The notes under the pieces were generated by a model that was not told where the DNA came from, ran no database searches, and worked only from the letters and a program-made list of their open reading frames with translations. The position numbers and the translations under genes were made by a program. A DNA stretch of 64,000 nucleotides from Trichormus variabilis 0441 (GTDB lineage: Bacteria > Cyanobacteriota > Cyanobacteriia > Cyanobacteriales > Nostocaceae): positions 5,398,501 to 5,462,500 of the forward strand of contig NZ_CP047242.1 of assembly GCF_009856605.1 (NCBI RefSeq). The letters run 5' to 3'. Below, one piece after another: positions 1 through 8,396 of the stretch; position 1 is the stretch's first letter, and every line of letters begins with the position of its first letter.

Positions 1-338
1 AGTTTTCTTTTATACTTTCTCAAGTATTATCTGAGCATCAGTTTGAAGGTTAATGAATGGCAAGTACTGTTACCAAAATTTCTAACTGGTTGTGTTAAGC
101 CGATTTTTATTAAGATGCTAGAATTAGCCGATCGCTGAAAATGATAAAACTGGCGATCGCTTAAATTCAATTCTATTTTCTTCAATATTTCAAATACACA
201 TTGATTTACTTTTGTCAATCAATAGTCTTGATTAAAAATCTGAAAGTCAGGAAATTTTAATATTGTTCTGTTGGGTGTAAATTGGGTGTAGAAATTGTAA
301 AAATAAGCTGAAACTGTTGTGAATAAAGGATTTTATAT
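1..338. other. Non-coding stretch left of the tRNA remnant
   Basis: AT-rich sequence with two HIP1-like sites and no convincing gene; the only reading frame (63 codons, minus strand) has no recognisable motif. If the tRNA fragment that follows is an attachment-site scar, this is the right-hand end of the integrated element. No integrase lies inside the window. Confidence 0.5.
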
Positions 339-382
339 AGCCTTCCAAGCTATTAATGCGGGTTCGATTCCCGCCGCCCGCT
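339..382 (+). pseudogene. 3' fragment of tRNA-Gly(UCC), probable attachment-site remnant
   Basis: The 44 nt contain an anticodon arm with stem TAGC/GCTA around loop CTTCCAA (anticodon UCC), a T arm GCGGG-TTCGATT-CCCGC, and the acceptor 3' strand CGCCCGC plus discriminator T. The matching 5' half (it should open GCGGGCG, followed by the D arm) is absent; AT-rich sequence replaces it. The homology therefore breaks just 5' of the anticodon stem. Integrases that use tRNA genes leave exactly such a displaced 3' end on the far side of their element. The intact tRNA would then lie left of the window. That step is inference. Confidence 0.8.
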
Positions 383-390
383 TTCATCTT

Positions 391-425
391 AAAACCCTTG
401 TGAGTTAACACTTACAAGGGTTTTT
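391..425 (+). terminator. Intrinsic terminator of the former tRNA-Gly gene
   Basis: Stem AAACCCTTGT / ACAAGGGTTT followed by a T run, starting 9 nt after the tRNA 3' end. Its survival next to the fragment suggests this was the original 3' flank of a functional tRNA gene. Confidence 0.8.
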
Positions 426-430
426 CGTAG

Positions 431-784
431 TTAGACAAAGTAACTTATTCATTAATTTGTATATCCGATGCAGAAGTGGGACGAGAACTTTACTTCCGCA
501 TTAAAGCCGAAGAACCAAGTTTCACCGATTGTGACAAAGAATTTTCTCAAGGAACTGAAGCTCAAACAGGCAGATTGCTAGGCCCAGTTCCCATCAGCCA
601 AGCGCATCCGGCGATCGCACAGAAACTAGCAATATCGCAACCAGGGCAGTTATGGCCGCCATATCGATTGGATAACTGGGTAGTAATTGTACGCTTGGGA
701 AAGTTAATTTCCGCCCAGTTAGATGATGTAGCTAGAAACTCATTACTCAATCATTTATTTGAACAGCAAACAATTGTAGGTTAG
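431..784 (+). pseudogene. 5'-truncated peptidyl-prolyl isomerase (parvulin-like), C-terminal part
   Basis: The open frame runs from a stop at 428-430 and resembles the C-terminal half of the cyanobacterial PpiC/parvulin-like isomerases: a YSLI...ELYFRI stretch, then FSQGTEAQTGRLLGP, a SQPGQLWPP segment and a closing VIVRL...LLNHLFEQ. Homology begins upstream of the first possible start (GTG at 476), so the N-terminal chaperone and foldase part is missing. The last residues are supplied by a palindromic repeat that overlaps the stop codon. It lies 50 bp after the tRNA scar, so truncation by the same rearrangement is likely. Family assignment is from remembered motifs; function is probably lost. 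Confidence 0.7.
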
Positions 785-850
785 GTAAAGGATTTGCGTA
801 ACACAACACCCTTGTATCTGTTGGGTTGTGCTGCGCTCCATCCAACCTAC
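776..850. repeat. MITE-like palindromic repeat (GTAGGTT family)
   Basis: Ends GTAGGTTAGGT and ATCCAACCTAC are near-perfect inverted repeats. An inner pair (CACAACACCC / GTTGGGTTGTG) makes a long hairpin. It supplies the stop of the preceding fragment and ends 7 bp before the SNF2 stop codon. A related sequence with GTAGGTTGGGT lies near 34370. Confidence 0.55.
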
Positions 851-856
851 GTCTAA

Positions 857-3800
857 TTACTCTGCTTCTTCATCAATTACTGCACTACGATCAAGTATCA
901 GTAAGTTGCGGAGTTGATCTGTATCTAATTCAGTTAACCACTCTTCGCCTGCACCAACAACCTGTTCCGCTAGTTGTTTTTTACTTTCAATCATGTCGTG
1001 GATTTTTTCTTCTAAGGTACCATTGCAAACAAATTTATGCACCTGTACATTGCGGGTTTGACCAATACGAAATACGCGGTCTGTGGCTTGGTTCTCTACG
1101 GCTGGATTCCACCATCTATCAAAGTGAAATACATGATTTGCTCTGGTTAAGTTCAACCCTACACCACCTGCTTTGAGAGAGAGAATCATAATTGGTGGCC
1201 CCTGAGGGTCGTGTTGAAAACGGTCAATCATTTCTTCACGTTGCTTTTTACTGGTACTACCATATAAGAAAAATACTTCCCGCCCTAGTTGTTTTTCTAA
1301 ATGTGGTTTGAGTAACTTACCCCATTCTGCAAACTGGGTGAAGATTAAAGCACGTCCCGCACCAGCAACACCATAAGTATTACTCTCCGCTAACACCTCT
1401 TCTAACATTTCTTCTAATCGTTGCAGTTTTCCTGAACTGTATTGTTCTAAGGTATTTGTTTTCAGATATTGGGCTGGATGATTGCAGATTTGTTTGAGTT
1501 TAATTAATAAAGCTAAAATCATCCCTCGGCGTTGCAATCCTTCGGCCGATTCAATTTCTGCTAAAGATGTTTCTACCACTTTTTGATAAAGTGCAGCTTG
1601 TTCTCCAGTCAAACCGCAAAATACTGTCATTTCTTGCTTATCTGGCAAGTCTTGAATAATATCACGGTCTGTTTTCAGGCGACGCAGAATAAATGGTTGT
1701 ACTAAGGCACGCAATTGATTTAAAGATGCTGCATCACCATACTTTTCAATTGGCATGGCAAAGCGTCTTTGGAAGAATTGCTTATTACCTAAATAACCAG
1801 GGTTGAGGAAATCTAAAATTGACCAAAGTTCCTGTAGTCTATTTTCGACTGGTGTCCCCGTTAAAGCAATGCGAAAGGTTGTGTCTAATTGTCGGACTGC
1901 TTGTGATTGTTTGGCTTCCGCATTCTTCACATTCTGGGCTTCATCTAAAACAATTATCTGCCAAGAAAGACCCTGCAATGATTTGATGTCTCTATGAATT
2001 AGTGAGTAACTGGTGATAACTAAATCATGATTTTTTACTGCTTCTGGAAAAGCTTTACCTTTAGGACGTTTATCACCATGATATTGGAGAACTTTAAGTG
2101 TAGGTGCAAATTTTTTCACTTCTCGTTCCCAGTTACCTAAAACAGAAGTAGGACACACTAGTAAAGTTGGTTTTTCTAATACATCCTGTTCTTTAAGATG
2201 GAGAAGGAAAGCAATGAACTGTATCGTTTTTCCCAGTCCCATGTCGTCGGCGAGACAAGCACCTAAACCCCAGCGTTCGAGGAATGCCAACCAAGCCGCA
2301 CCCCTTTCTTGATAAGGACGCAACTTTCCTTGGAAGTTCTTTGGCGTAGGTAATGGTGCAACTGCTTGATTATTTGTCAGCGCCCCAATTAATTCTTGTA
2401 ATGCGCCAGAGGCTTCAAAGCTGACTACTGGTAATTTCTCAATTACTTGAGTATCCCCACTACTCAGACGTAAAGCATCTTCTAAAGATAAGGCCATTTG
2501 GTCTTTACGTGCAGCAAAAAAGGCTTCGGCTGTCTTGATATCTTGGGGACGCAACTCCACCCATTCGCCATTTATTTCTACCAATGGGCTTTTTAAAGCT
2601 ACTAGTCTGTCAAATTCCCCTTTAGAAATAGTTTGCCCACCAATTGCTAAGTGCCATTGAAAATTAAGCAAACTCTGCAATCCCAAGCGTCCTGGCTTTT
2701 TCTTTGGGGTTTCGGCGGAGATTTTCAATCCCAAGCGGTTTGCCCAGCCTTCCCGGTTCGCCAAACTAGGAGGTAAAATCACCCCTAAACCGCTATCTTC
2801 AAATCGCCAAGCCACAGCCTTGATAAATTCATAAGCCTGCATGGGGTTGAGATGACAAAATTGCGGTGATTCTGTATCTAAAGTGGGGGCAATGACCGGA
2901 TACAATCGAGAAGCTAACCCCAAACCTCGTAAAAATGTTTCCTGGGGTTCTTGAATCGATCGCTGTTGATAAATTAGCTGTTCAACAGGATGTTGCCAAA
3001 TAGTGCCCGCATCTACTAGAAATTCTGGATTATCGGCTGCTTGCAGGAAATAGGCTAGTGTCCATTCAGTTTCTCCTGGTTCTGGAGAACGTAATTCAAA
3101 ACAGGTGCGAAATTGATTTTTACTTGCTAGTTGATATTGTAGCGGCATCGTCCAAGCCTTGAGCGCTGCTTCCAGCCTTTCCAAACCAACTGCATCTGCA
3201 TCAACTGAATTAGATGCACCACTTAACCCTTGCAGCCACTGTCGTACCGCCGACGGTAAAGATGCCATCAAGCGAGTTTCCACCACAGGCTGATTCCCCA
3301 CCATTTCCCGTAATTGCGTATCTATTGCACTATTGAGAAAACCCAATATTAATTCCTGCGGCTGACTAGGAAAATCTATATATATAGGAGATGGAGATAA
3401 TTCCTCGTTCCCTAATCTCTGATAAGTCCGACAAACCAAAGGCATCTTCGCGGCGAACTTTTCTAAACGAGTTCCATCTACAGCACTATCTAACAGTACT
3501 TGCCATTTGGCACTTACAGAATTATTAGGTTGTCGTTGGATAATTGGGAGAAACTTAGACCTAGAAATTAAATCTAAACTCCAACGGGCAATTTGTGACC
3601 AAAAACGTAAATCTCCACCTAAAAAAGCATTCTCTGTGCTAGTGATATTTAAAGGTAAAGAAGTTAGAAATTTAACTGCTGCACTAGGAGGAAGACAAAA
3701 ACCTTCTACACGCCAAGGTTGTAAATAAACTTCAGAGTCTGCATCAGATTCTAAAGCGGCAGAATGCACAGGAGAAATGAAAATTGTTTCTTTCTTACGA

Positions 3801-4093
3801 GGTTGAGAAATTTCCGTTGGCAGAACAATTATTTGCGAGTGAATTGGTAAATTTGTTGTTGGGGAACTTGCTGCTTTGGAGGTTTTTTTTGCCAACTGTT
3901 GTGGTAAAATCTGAGCGATCGCCTGATGTTGAGACTGCAACCACTCGCTTAATTCAGATGCAGACAGAGCCAAGGGATTGAGGGCTATTTCCTCAAAACT
4001 AAAATTTACTTGTGGCGATCGCCAAGTTTCCCCCCAAATAAATAAATAACTATCCTGCTCACTTAATATCCAACTACCGTGTAAAATTGCCAT
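857..4093 (-). CDS. SNF2/Swi2-family DEAD-like helicase with N-terminal SNF2-associated region
   Basis: A 1,078-aa ATP-dependent DNA translocase of the bacterial SNF2 group. Visible helicase motifs: Walker A DDMGLGKT near residue 616, DEAQ (motif II) near 717, LTGTPVENR (motif III), and QATDRVFRIGQ (motif VI) near 1005. The first ~560 residues are the long bacterial SNF2-associated region found in cyanobacterial members. The start MAILHGSW gives the usual full length. Such proteins probably act in DNA repair or transcription recycling; the exact role is unknown. It is divergently arranged with the downstream GNAT gene, sharing a 126-bp AT-rich promoter region. Confidence 0.93.
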   Translation of the reverse strand: MAILHGSWILSEQDSYLFIWGETWRSPQVNFSFEEIALNPLALSASELSEWLQSQHQAIAQILPQQLAKKTSKAASSPTTNLPIHSQIIVLPTEISQPRKKETIFISPVHSAALESDADSEVYLQPWRVEGFCLPPSAAVKFLTSLPLNITSTENAFLGGDLRFWSQIARWSLDLISRSKFLPIIQRQPNNSVSAKWQVLLDSAVDGTRLEKFAAKMPLVCRTYQRLGNEELSPSPIYIDFPSQPQELILGFLNSAIDTQLREMVGNQPVVETRLMASLPSAVRQWLQGLSGASNSVDADAVGLERLEAALKAWTMPLQYQLASKNQFRTCFELRSPEPGETEWTLAYFLQAADNPEFLVDAGTIWQHPVEQLIYQQRSIQEPQETFLRGLGLASRLYPVIAPTLDTESPQFCHLNPMQAYEFIKAVAWRFEDSGLGVILPPSLANREGWANRLGLKISAETPKKKPGRLGLQSLLNFQWHLAIGGQTISKGEFDRLVALKSPLVEINGEWVELRPQDIKTAEAFFAARKDQMALSLEDALRLSSGDTQVIEKLPVVSFEASGALQELIGALTNNQAVAPLPTPKNFQGKLRPYQERGAAWLAFLERWGLGACLADDMGLGKTIQFIAFLLHLKEQDVLEKPTLLVCPTSVLGNWEREVKKFAPTLKVLQYHGDKRPKGKAFPEAVKNHDLVITSYSLIHRDIKSLQGLSWQIIVLDEAQNVKNAEAKQSQAVRQLDTTFRIALTGTPVENRLQELWSILDFLNPGYLGNKQFFQRRFAMPIEKYGDAASLNQLRALVQPFILRRLKTDRDIIQDLPDKQEMTVFCGLTGEQAALYQKVVETSLAEIESAEGLQRRGMILALLIKLKQICNHPAQYLKTNTLEQYSSGKLQRLEEMLEEVLAESNTYGVAGAGRALIFTQFAEWGKLLKPHLEKQLGREVFFLYGSTSKKQREEMIDRFQHDPQGPPIMILSLKAGGVGLNLTRANHVFHFDRWWNPAVENQATDRVFRIGQTRNVQVHKFVCNGTLEEKIHDMIESKKQLAEQVVGAGEEWLTELDTDQLRNLLILDRSAVIDEEAE

Positions 4094-4219
4094 GTGATAA
4101 CTACTCAGACTTTACTTAAATTAATAAATGTTTATTATTGGTCTATTAACTATATTTAGCTAAATAAATATCATCTAAAATAAATGTACGTAATTATTGA
4201 CATATCAAAAACATAAATA

Positions 4220-4768
4220 ATGAATCTACCTCTATATAAAGTACTAAAAAATGGTTCAACTGTAGAATTAGATTATATAAAACCTCAAGAATATGAAGAT
4301 GTAAGAACGCTACTCAATTTCGTCATTAATGAAGGTAAAACCTATCCACAAAAACAACCATTATCACAACCAGAATTTGCAGCTTATTGGTTGAGTCAAG
4401 ATGCCTTTGTTGTTAGGTTATCTGGTGATGATGGTACACAAAAACCGCAAAAAATATTAGGTTCATTTTATATCAAGCCAAACTTTCCGGGATGGTCCAG
4501 TCATATCTGCAACGCTGGTTTTATTGTACAACCAGGATTGCGGGGTCAGGGCATAGGTAGATTCATGGGAGAATCCATGCTCTCCCTAGCATCCCAATTG
4601 GGTTACGAAGCAGTGATGTTCAATTTGGTCTTTGAAACTAATATACCTTCAATCACCCTATGGCAATCCTTAGGTTTTGATATCATTGGAAGCATTCCTG
4701 ATGCGGCAAAGCTAGCTGATGGAAAGGTAGTAAAGGCGCTGATGATGTATAGGGGTGTAGGAGTATAG
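4220..4768 (+). CDS. GNAT-family N-acetyltransferase
   Basis: 182 aa. The acetyl-CoA binding motif A is clear: GFIVQPGLRGQGIGRFMGE, with RGQGIG as the Q/R-x-x-G-x-G/A signature, near residues 106-124. It is followed by the usual second block (VFETNIPSITLWQSLGFDIIG) in which the acetyl-CoA helix ends. The substrate cannot be told from sequence. It is transcribed away from the SNF2 gene. Downstream, a G-rich/C-rich inverted repeat separates it from pnp. Confidence 0.85.
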   Translation: MNLPLYKVLKNGSTVELDYIKPQEYEDVRTLLNFVINEGKTYPQKQPLSQPEFAAYWLSQDAFVVRLSGDDGTQKPQKILGSFYIKPNFPGWSSHICNAGFIVQPGLRGQGIGRFMGESMLSLASQLGYEAVMFNLVFETNIPSITLWQSLGFDIIGSIPDAAKLADGKVVKALMMYRGVGV

Positions 4769-4836
4769 GGGTTTGGGGGTTTAGGGGAAGAGTAAAACTA
4801 AATTCTTCCCTTACACCCTTACACCCTCACACCCTC
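4745..4836. repeat. GGTGTAGG / ACACCCTT low-complexity inverted repeat
   Basis: A G-rich run (ggggtgtaggagtatagggg) is followed after ~40 nt by a C-rich run of TTACACCC units, giving an imperfect long hairpin that overlaps the 3' end of the GNAT gene. The same units recur at 11220-11290 and 28258-28300. Confidence 0.6.
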
Positions 4837-4936
4837 CTGATGTTGCTCTTTGTATGTAACAGAAGCCAGCTACAGGGCATAAATGTTAGGATTGCCACAG
4901 AGAGAGAATAGCGTGCATAGAAGGAAAAAAAGCTGA

Positions 4937-7093
4937 ATGGCAGAATTTGAGAAGTCAATATCCTTCGATGGAAGGGATATTCGACTGAAAGTAGGCCTAC
5001 TAGCGCCCCAAGCTGGTGGGTCGGTTTTGATAGAATCAGGGGATACAGCTGTTTTAGTCACAGCTACGCGATCGGCAGGTAGAGAGGGCATTGATTTCCT
5101 TCCCCTGACAGTAGATTATGAAGAAAGACTATATGCGGCTGGTAGAATCCCCGGTGGGATTATGCGCCGAGAAGGCCGTCCCCCAGAAAAAACAATTCTC
5201 ACCAGCCGTCTCATAGACCGTCCCCTGCGTCCTTTGTTCCCTTCATGGTTGCGGGATGACTTGCAAATTGTCGCCTTAACAATGTCGATGGATGAGCAAG
5301 TACCGCCCGACGTGTTAGCAGTGACAGGTGCTTCCATTGCCACTCTCATTGCCAAAATCCCCTTTAACGGGCCGATGGCAGCAGTGCGGGTAGGCTTAGT
5401 GGGCGATGATTTCATTATTAACCCCACTTATGCAGAAATCGAGGCGGGAGACTTGGATCTGGTAGTCGCAGGTTCACCTCACGGCGTGATTATGGTGGAA
5501 GCAGGGGCTAATCAATTACCAGAGCGAGATATTATCGAGGCGATTGATTTTGGTTATGAGGCAGTGCGCGACTTAATCAAAGCGCAGCTAGACCTAGTAG
5601 CCGAACTCGGTCTGGAAATTGTCCAAGAAGCACCGCCAGAGGTAGACCAAACTCTGGAAAATTATATCCGCGATCGCGCTAGCGACGAAATTAAGAAAAT
5701 TCTGGCTCAATTTGAACTAACCAAACCCGAACGCGATGCCGCGTTGGATGTTGTTAAAGATAATATTGCCACAGCGATCGCCGAACTCCCAGAAGAAGAC
5801 CCAATTCGTTTAGCTGCAACCGCCAACAGCAAAGCCCTGGGCAACACTTTTAAAGACATCACTAAATATTTCATGCGCCGTCAAATCGTCGAAGATAACG
5901 TGCGTGTTGATGGTCGAAAACTCGATCAAGTGCGCCCGGTTTCTTCCCAAGTAGGTGTCCTACCAAAGCGCGTCCACGGTAGCGGATTATTTAACCGAGG
6001 ACTAACTCAGGTATTATCAGCTTGTACTTTGGGTACTCCTGGTGATGCCCAAAACCTTAATGATGACCTGCAAACAGACCAATCAAAACGCTACCTCCAT
6101 CATTACAACTTCCCGCCTTTCTCCGTTGGAGAAACCAAGCCCTTACGCGCCCCTGGTAGACGGGAAATTGGTCATGGTGCATTAGCAGAGAGAGCCATCT
6201 TACCTGTACTGCCACCCAAAGAGCAATTCCCTTACGTGATTCGCGTCGTCTCGGAAGTGCTTTCCTCCAACGGTTCCACCTCAATGGGTTCAGTTTGTGG
6301 TTCCACCTTGGCATTAATGGATGCTGGTGTCCCCATCCTCAAACCCGTGAGTGGTGCAGCAATGGGCTTAATTAAAGAAGGTGATGAAGTCAGAGTCCTG
6401 ACAGATATTCAGGGTATTGAAGACTTTTTAGGTGACATGGACTTTAAAGTCGCTGGTACCGATGCAGGGATTACCGCCTTGCAAATGGACATGAAAATCT
6501 CTGGTTTGTCTCTGGAGGTTATTGCCCAAGCTATTCACCAAGCAAAAGATGCTAGGCTGCATATTTTGGACAAGATGCTCCAAACTATCGATACCCCACG
6601 CACTGAAACCTCACCTTACGCTCCTCGCCTGTTGACTATCAAGATTGATCCAGACATGATTGGTCTAGTCATTGGCCCTGGTGGTAAGACAATTAAGGGC
6701 ATCACCGAAGAAACAGGTGCAAAAATCGACATTGAAGACGATGGCACAGTGACAATTTCTGCGGTTGATGAAAACAAGGCGAAAAGAGCGCGTAATATTG
6801 TCCAAGGCATGACTCGCAAACTCAACGAAGGCGATGTCTATGCTGGACGTGTGACTCGGATTATTCCCATTGGCGCTTTTGTGGAATTCCTCCCTGGAAA
6901 AGAAGGGATGATTCACATTTCCCAATTAGCTGATTACCGTGTCGGCAAAGTTGAAGATGAAGTGGCGGTTGGCGATGAAGTAATTGTCAAAGTGCGCGAA
7001 ATTGACAATAAGGGACGGATTAATCTCACACGCTTGGGTATACACCCAGATCAAGCAGCTGCGGCGCGGGAAGCTGCGGCGGTGAATCGTTAA
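4937..7093 (+). CDS. pnp: Polyribonucleotide nucleotidyltransferase (PNPase)
   Basis: 718 aa, full length for PNPase, the phosphorolytic 3'-5' exoribonuclease of bacterial RNA decay. Two RNase PH domains are visible (the first with the [12 protein letters not shown] block, the second with FPPFSVGE and the [10 protein letters not shown] segment). They are followed by a KH domain with its GxxG loop ([15 protein letters not shown], near 573-587) and an S1 domain ([16 protein letters not shown], near 636-651). A purine-rich AGAAGGAAAAAAA precedes the ATG. Two adjacent hairpins at 7103-7153 close the gene. Confidence 0.98.
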   Translation: MAEFEKSISFDGRDIRLKVGLLAPQAGGSVLIESGDTAVLVTATRSAGREGIDFLPLTVDYEERLYAAGRIPGGIMRREGRPPEKTILTSRLIDRPLRPLFPSWLRDDLQIVALTMSMDEQVPPDVLAVTGASIATLIAKIPFNGPMAAVRVGLVGDDFIINPTYAEIEAGDLDLVVAGSPHGVIMVEAGANQLPERDIIEAIDFGYEAVRDLIKAQLDLVAELGLEIVQEAPPEVDQTLENYIRDRASDEIKKILAQFELTKPERDAALDVVKDNIATAIAELPEEDPIRLAATANSKALGNTFKDITKYFMRRQIVEDNVRVDGRKLDQVRPVSSQVGVLPKRVHGSGLFNRGLTQVLSACTLGTPGDAQNLNDDLQTDQSKRYLHHYNFPPFSVGETKPLRAPGRREIGHGALAERAILPVLPPKEQFPYVIRVVSEVLSSNGSTSMGSVCGSTLALMDAGVPILKPVSGAAMGLIKEGDEVRVLTDIQGIEDFLGDMDFKVAGTDAGITALQMDMKISGLSLEVIAQAIHQAKDARLHILDKMLQTIDTPRTETSPYAPRLLTIKIDPDMIGLVIGPGGKTIKGITEETGAKIDIEDDGTVTISAVDENKAKRARNIVQGMTRKLNEGDVYAGRVTRIIPIGAFVEFLPGKEGMIHISQLADYRVGKVEDEVAVGDEVIVKVREIDNKGRINLTRLGIHPDQAAAAREAAAVNR

Positions 7094-7102
7094 ATCGATT
7101 GG

Positions 7103-7153
7103 GGATTTTAGATATTATCTAAAATCCGCGATGCCTCTTTACGTAGGCATCGC
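7103..7153 (+). terminator. Tandem hairpins after pnp
   Basis: Hairpin 1 has arms GGATTTTAGATA / TATCTAAAATCC (7103-7127). Hairpin 2 is GCGATGCCT / AGGCATCGC (7128-7153), followed 7 nt later by TTTTT. Likely terminator or 3'-end stabiliser; the T run is offset, so it is not a textbook intrinsic terminator. Confidence 0.55.
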
Positions 7154-7192
7154 CGTAAAGTTTTTCATTATTGTGAATAATCCCCACTAGAG

Positions 7193-7217
7193 ACGTTGTA
7201 TGCAATGTCTCTGCTGA
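7193..7217. repeat. Dispersed palindrome AGAGACGTT...AACGTCTCT family
   Basis: Inverted arms AGAGACGTTG / CAATGTCTCT. Related copies lie at 28146-28170 and, as a terminator stem, at 52105-52130. Confidence 0.5.
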
Positions 7218-7320
7218 AACTTATTGGGTCAGTTTGTCGATTTGAGCGAAGTTTGGTAAATAAAAGAAATAGCTTACTAGTTAAGCTTGCGCTTTTGTTC
7301 CATACTTAACACCAAGCATT

Positions 7321-7584
7321 GTGAGTGCTAAACCTTTGCCAGAAACTACTGCCCATGTCAAAATCATTCGCCAATCCTGGCAACACGGCTTCCTAGAAGG
7401 TGAAGTGAGTGCTGGTGATTTTGAGTGGCATTTCCAGTGGCATTTTCGTCGGGGAGAACTTTTGGTAAAGCCTTCCCAAGGACGCGCTTTAATCAAAGAA
7501 CCCCTCGGCCGCTTCTTGGAACAGCAAGATTATCAACTAGAGCCAGGAGGGGACTATGCTTTTAAGATTCGCGCACAATTGTGA
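7321..7584 (+). CDS. DUF3146 family protein
   Basis: 87 aa, matching the small cyanobacteria-restricted DUF3146 family from remembered features (W-rich centre FEWHFQWHFRRGELLVKPS, then GRFLEQQDY). The product contains no internal methionine, so the GTG at 7321 is the only sensible start, although no strong Shine-Dalgarno sequence precedes it. No membrane segment or catalytic motif is visible; function unknown. It sits between pnp and the convergent YqgF-like gene. Confidence 0.75.
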   Translation: MSAKPLPETTAHVKIIRQSWQHGFLEGEVSAGDFEWHFQWHFRRGELLVKPSQGRALIKEPLGRFLEQQDYQLEPGGDYAFKIRAQL

Positions 7585-7629
7585 AACGTGGGCAGGAGGC
7601 TGGGGGCAGGGGAGAATAACTATTGACTA

Positions 7630-8079
7630 TTAACCATTAACCGATTCTGTGAGGCGACTGAGATATCTTTCGATTAAGAGGATGGCAACAATATCATCTA
7701 TGGGGCGGGGGGGCTGACGCATTCCGTGGGGTAATAACTTGATTAGTCCTTGAGGAGGATACATCTGCCAATAACGATCGCGTGCCTCTAAGGTACTATA
7801 ACGCTCGTCTACTAAGACAATATTCAATGCTTCAGCTAATTCTTGCTGTAGTTGCTGTTTCCAACGTTTAGCTGTGGTTTGGTTGCCCATAACCAGCATA
7901 GAAATGGGAAACTGTTGTCTTAGAGTATTAATGATGGCGATCGCATCTGCGGCAGCAACTACTTGATGATAATATAGTTGCCGATCTAATCCCATCACCG
8001 CTAAACCACATTTATCTTTACCTGGGTCAAAACCTAAAATAACTGGTTGTGTGGGAGAAAATTCACTTAAATTCATCAT
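7630..8079 (-). CDS. YqgF/RuvX-like RNase H-fold nuclease
   Basis: 149 aa with the RNase H-fold opening ILGFDPGKDKCGLAVMG (first catalytic Asp), a central VLVDERYSTLEAR block with the conserved acidic pair, and a final Asp pair in RPIDDIVA. This is the signature of YqgF/RuvX-type proteins, which take part in pre-16S rRNA processing or act as Holliday-junction-resolvase-like nucleases. It belongs to the divergent cyanobacterial subgroup, so the exact role is uncertain. Starts at 8079 and 8076 are equally possible (MMNL). Confidence 0.82.
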   Translation of the reverse strand: MMNLSEFSPTQPVILGFDPGKDKCGLAVMGLDRQLYYHQVVAAADAIAIINTLRQQFPISMLVMGNQTTAKRWKQQLQQELAEALNIVLVDERYSTLEARDRYWQMYPPQGLIKLLPHGMRQPPRPIDDIVAILLIERYLSRLTESVNG

Positions 8080-8396
8080 AAATACAAAAATAATTATTCA
8101 GAATCCCAATAAATTTTGATAAATATATTTAGGACTTACGCACTGAACCAAAAAACCCTTCTGAGGTTGGTCAATGGTTCATAGTCCACAGTCCAAAAAC
8201 CTTGATTTTGACTATTGACTATGGACTATTGACAAAAAAGCCAGAAAATTAGTAACACTGCATAAGTCCTAATATTTATTGATTAAGTAAATATTTTTAA
8301 TATACTTCTAGTATTTTAATTACAACACTCCCTCATTACCCTCAATCCCTGGGAGTTATTTAATATTTTGAATTGCTCACTCCCCATTTTTTTCAT
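8080..8396. other. Intergenic region between YqgF-like gene and DUF3084 gene
   Basis: 317 bp, almost half of it the MITE-like element. The remainder is AT-rich and shows no gene. Confidence 0.6.
8130..8271. mobile_element. MITE-like element, 142 bp, with TAGGACTTACGCA terminal repeats
   Basis: Termini TAGGACTTACGCA and TGCATAAGTCCTA are inverted repeats matching at 12 of 13 positions. AT-rich flanks (aaatatatt / aatatttatt) extend the symmetry. The interior carries heptamer units (gactatt-gactatg-gactatt). No coding capacity. A lone right end (TGCGTAAGTCCTA) occurs near 11306. Confidence 0.7.

Noticed and set aside
826..1176. Plus-strand frame opposite the SNF2 gene
   Set aside because: Antisense shadow of a strongly supported helicase gene; no motif or ribosome-binding site.
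5116..6925. Several minus-strand frames within pnp
   Set aside because: They mirror pnp codons; pnp is full length with intact domains.
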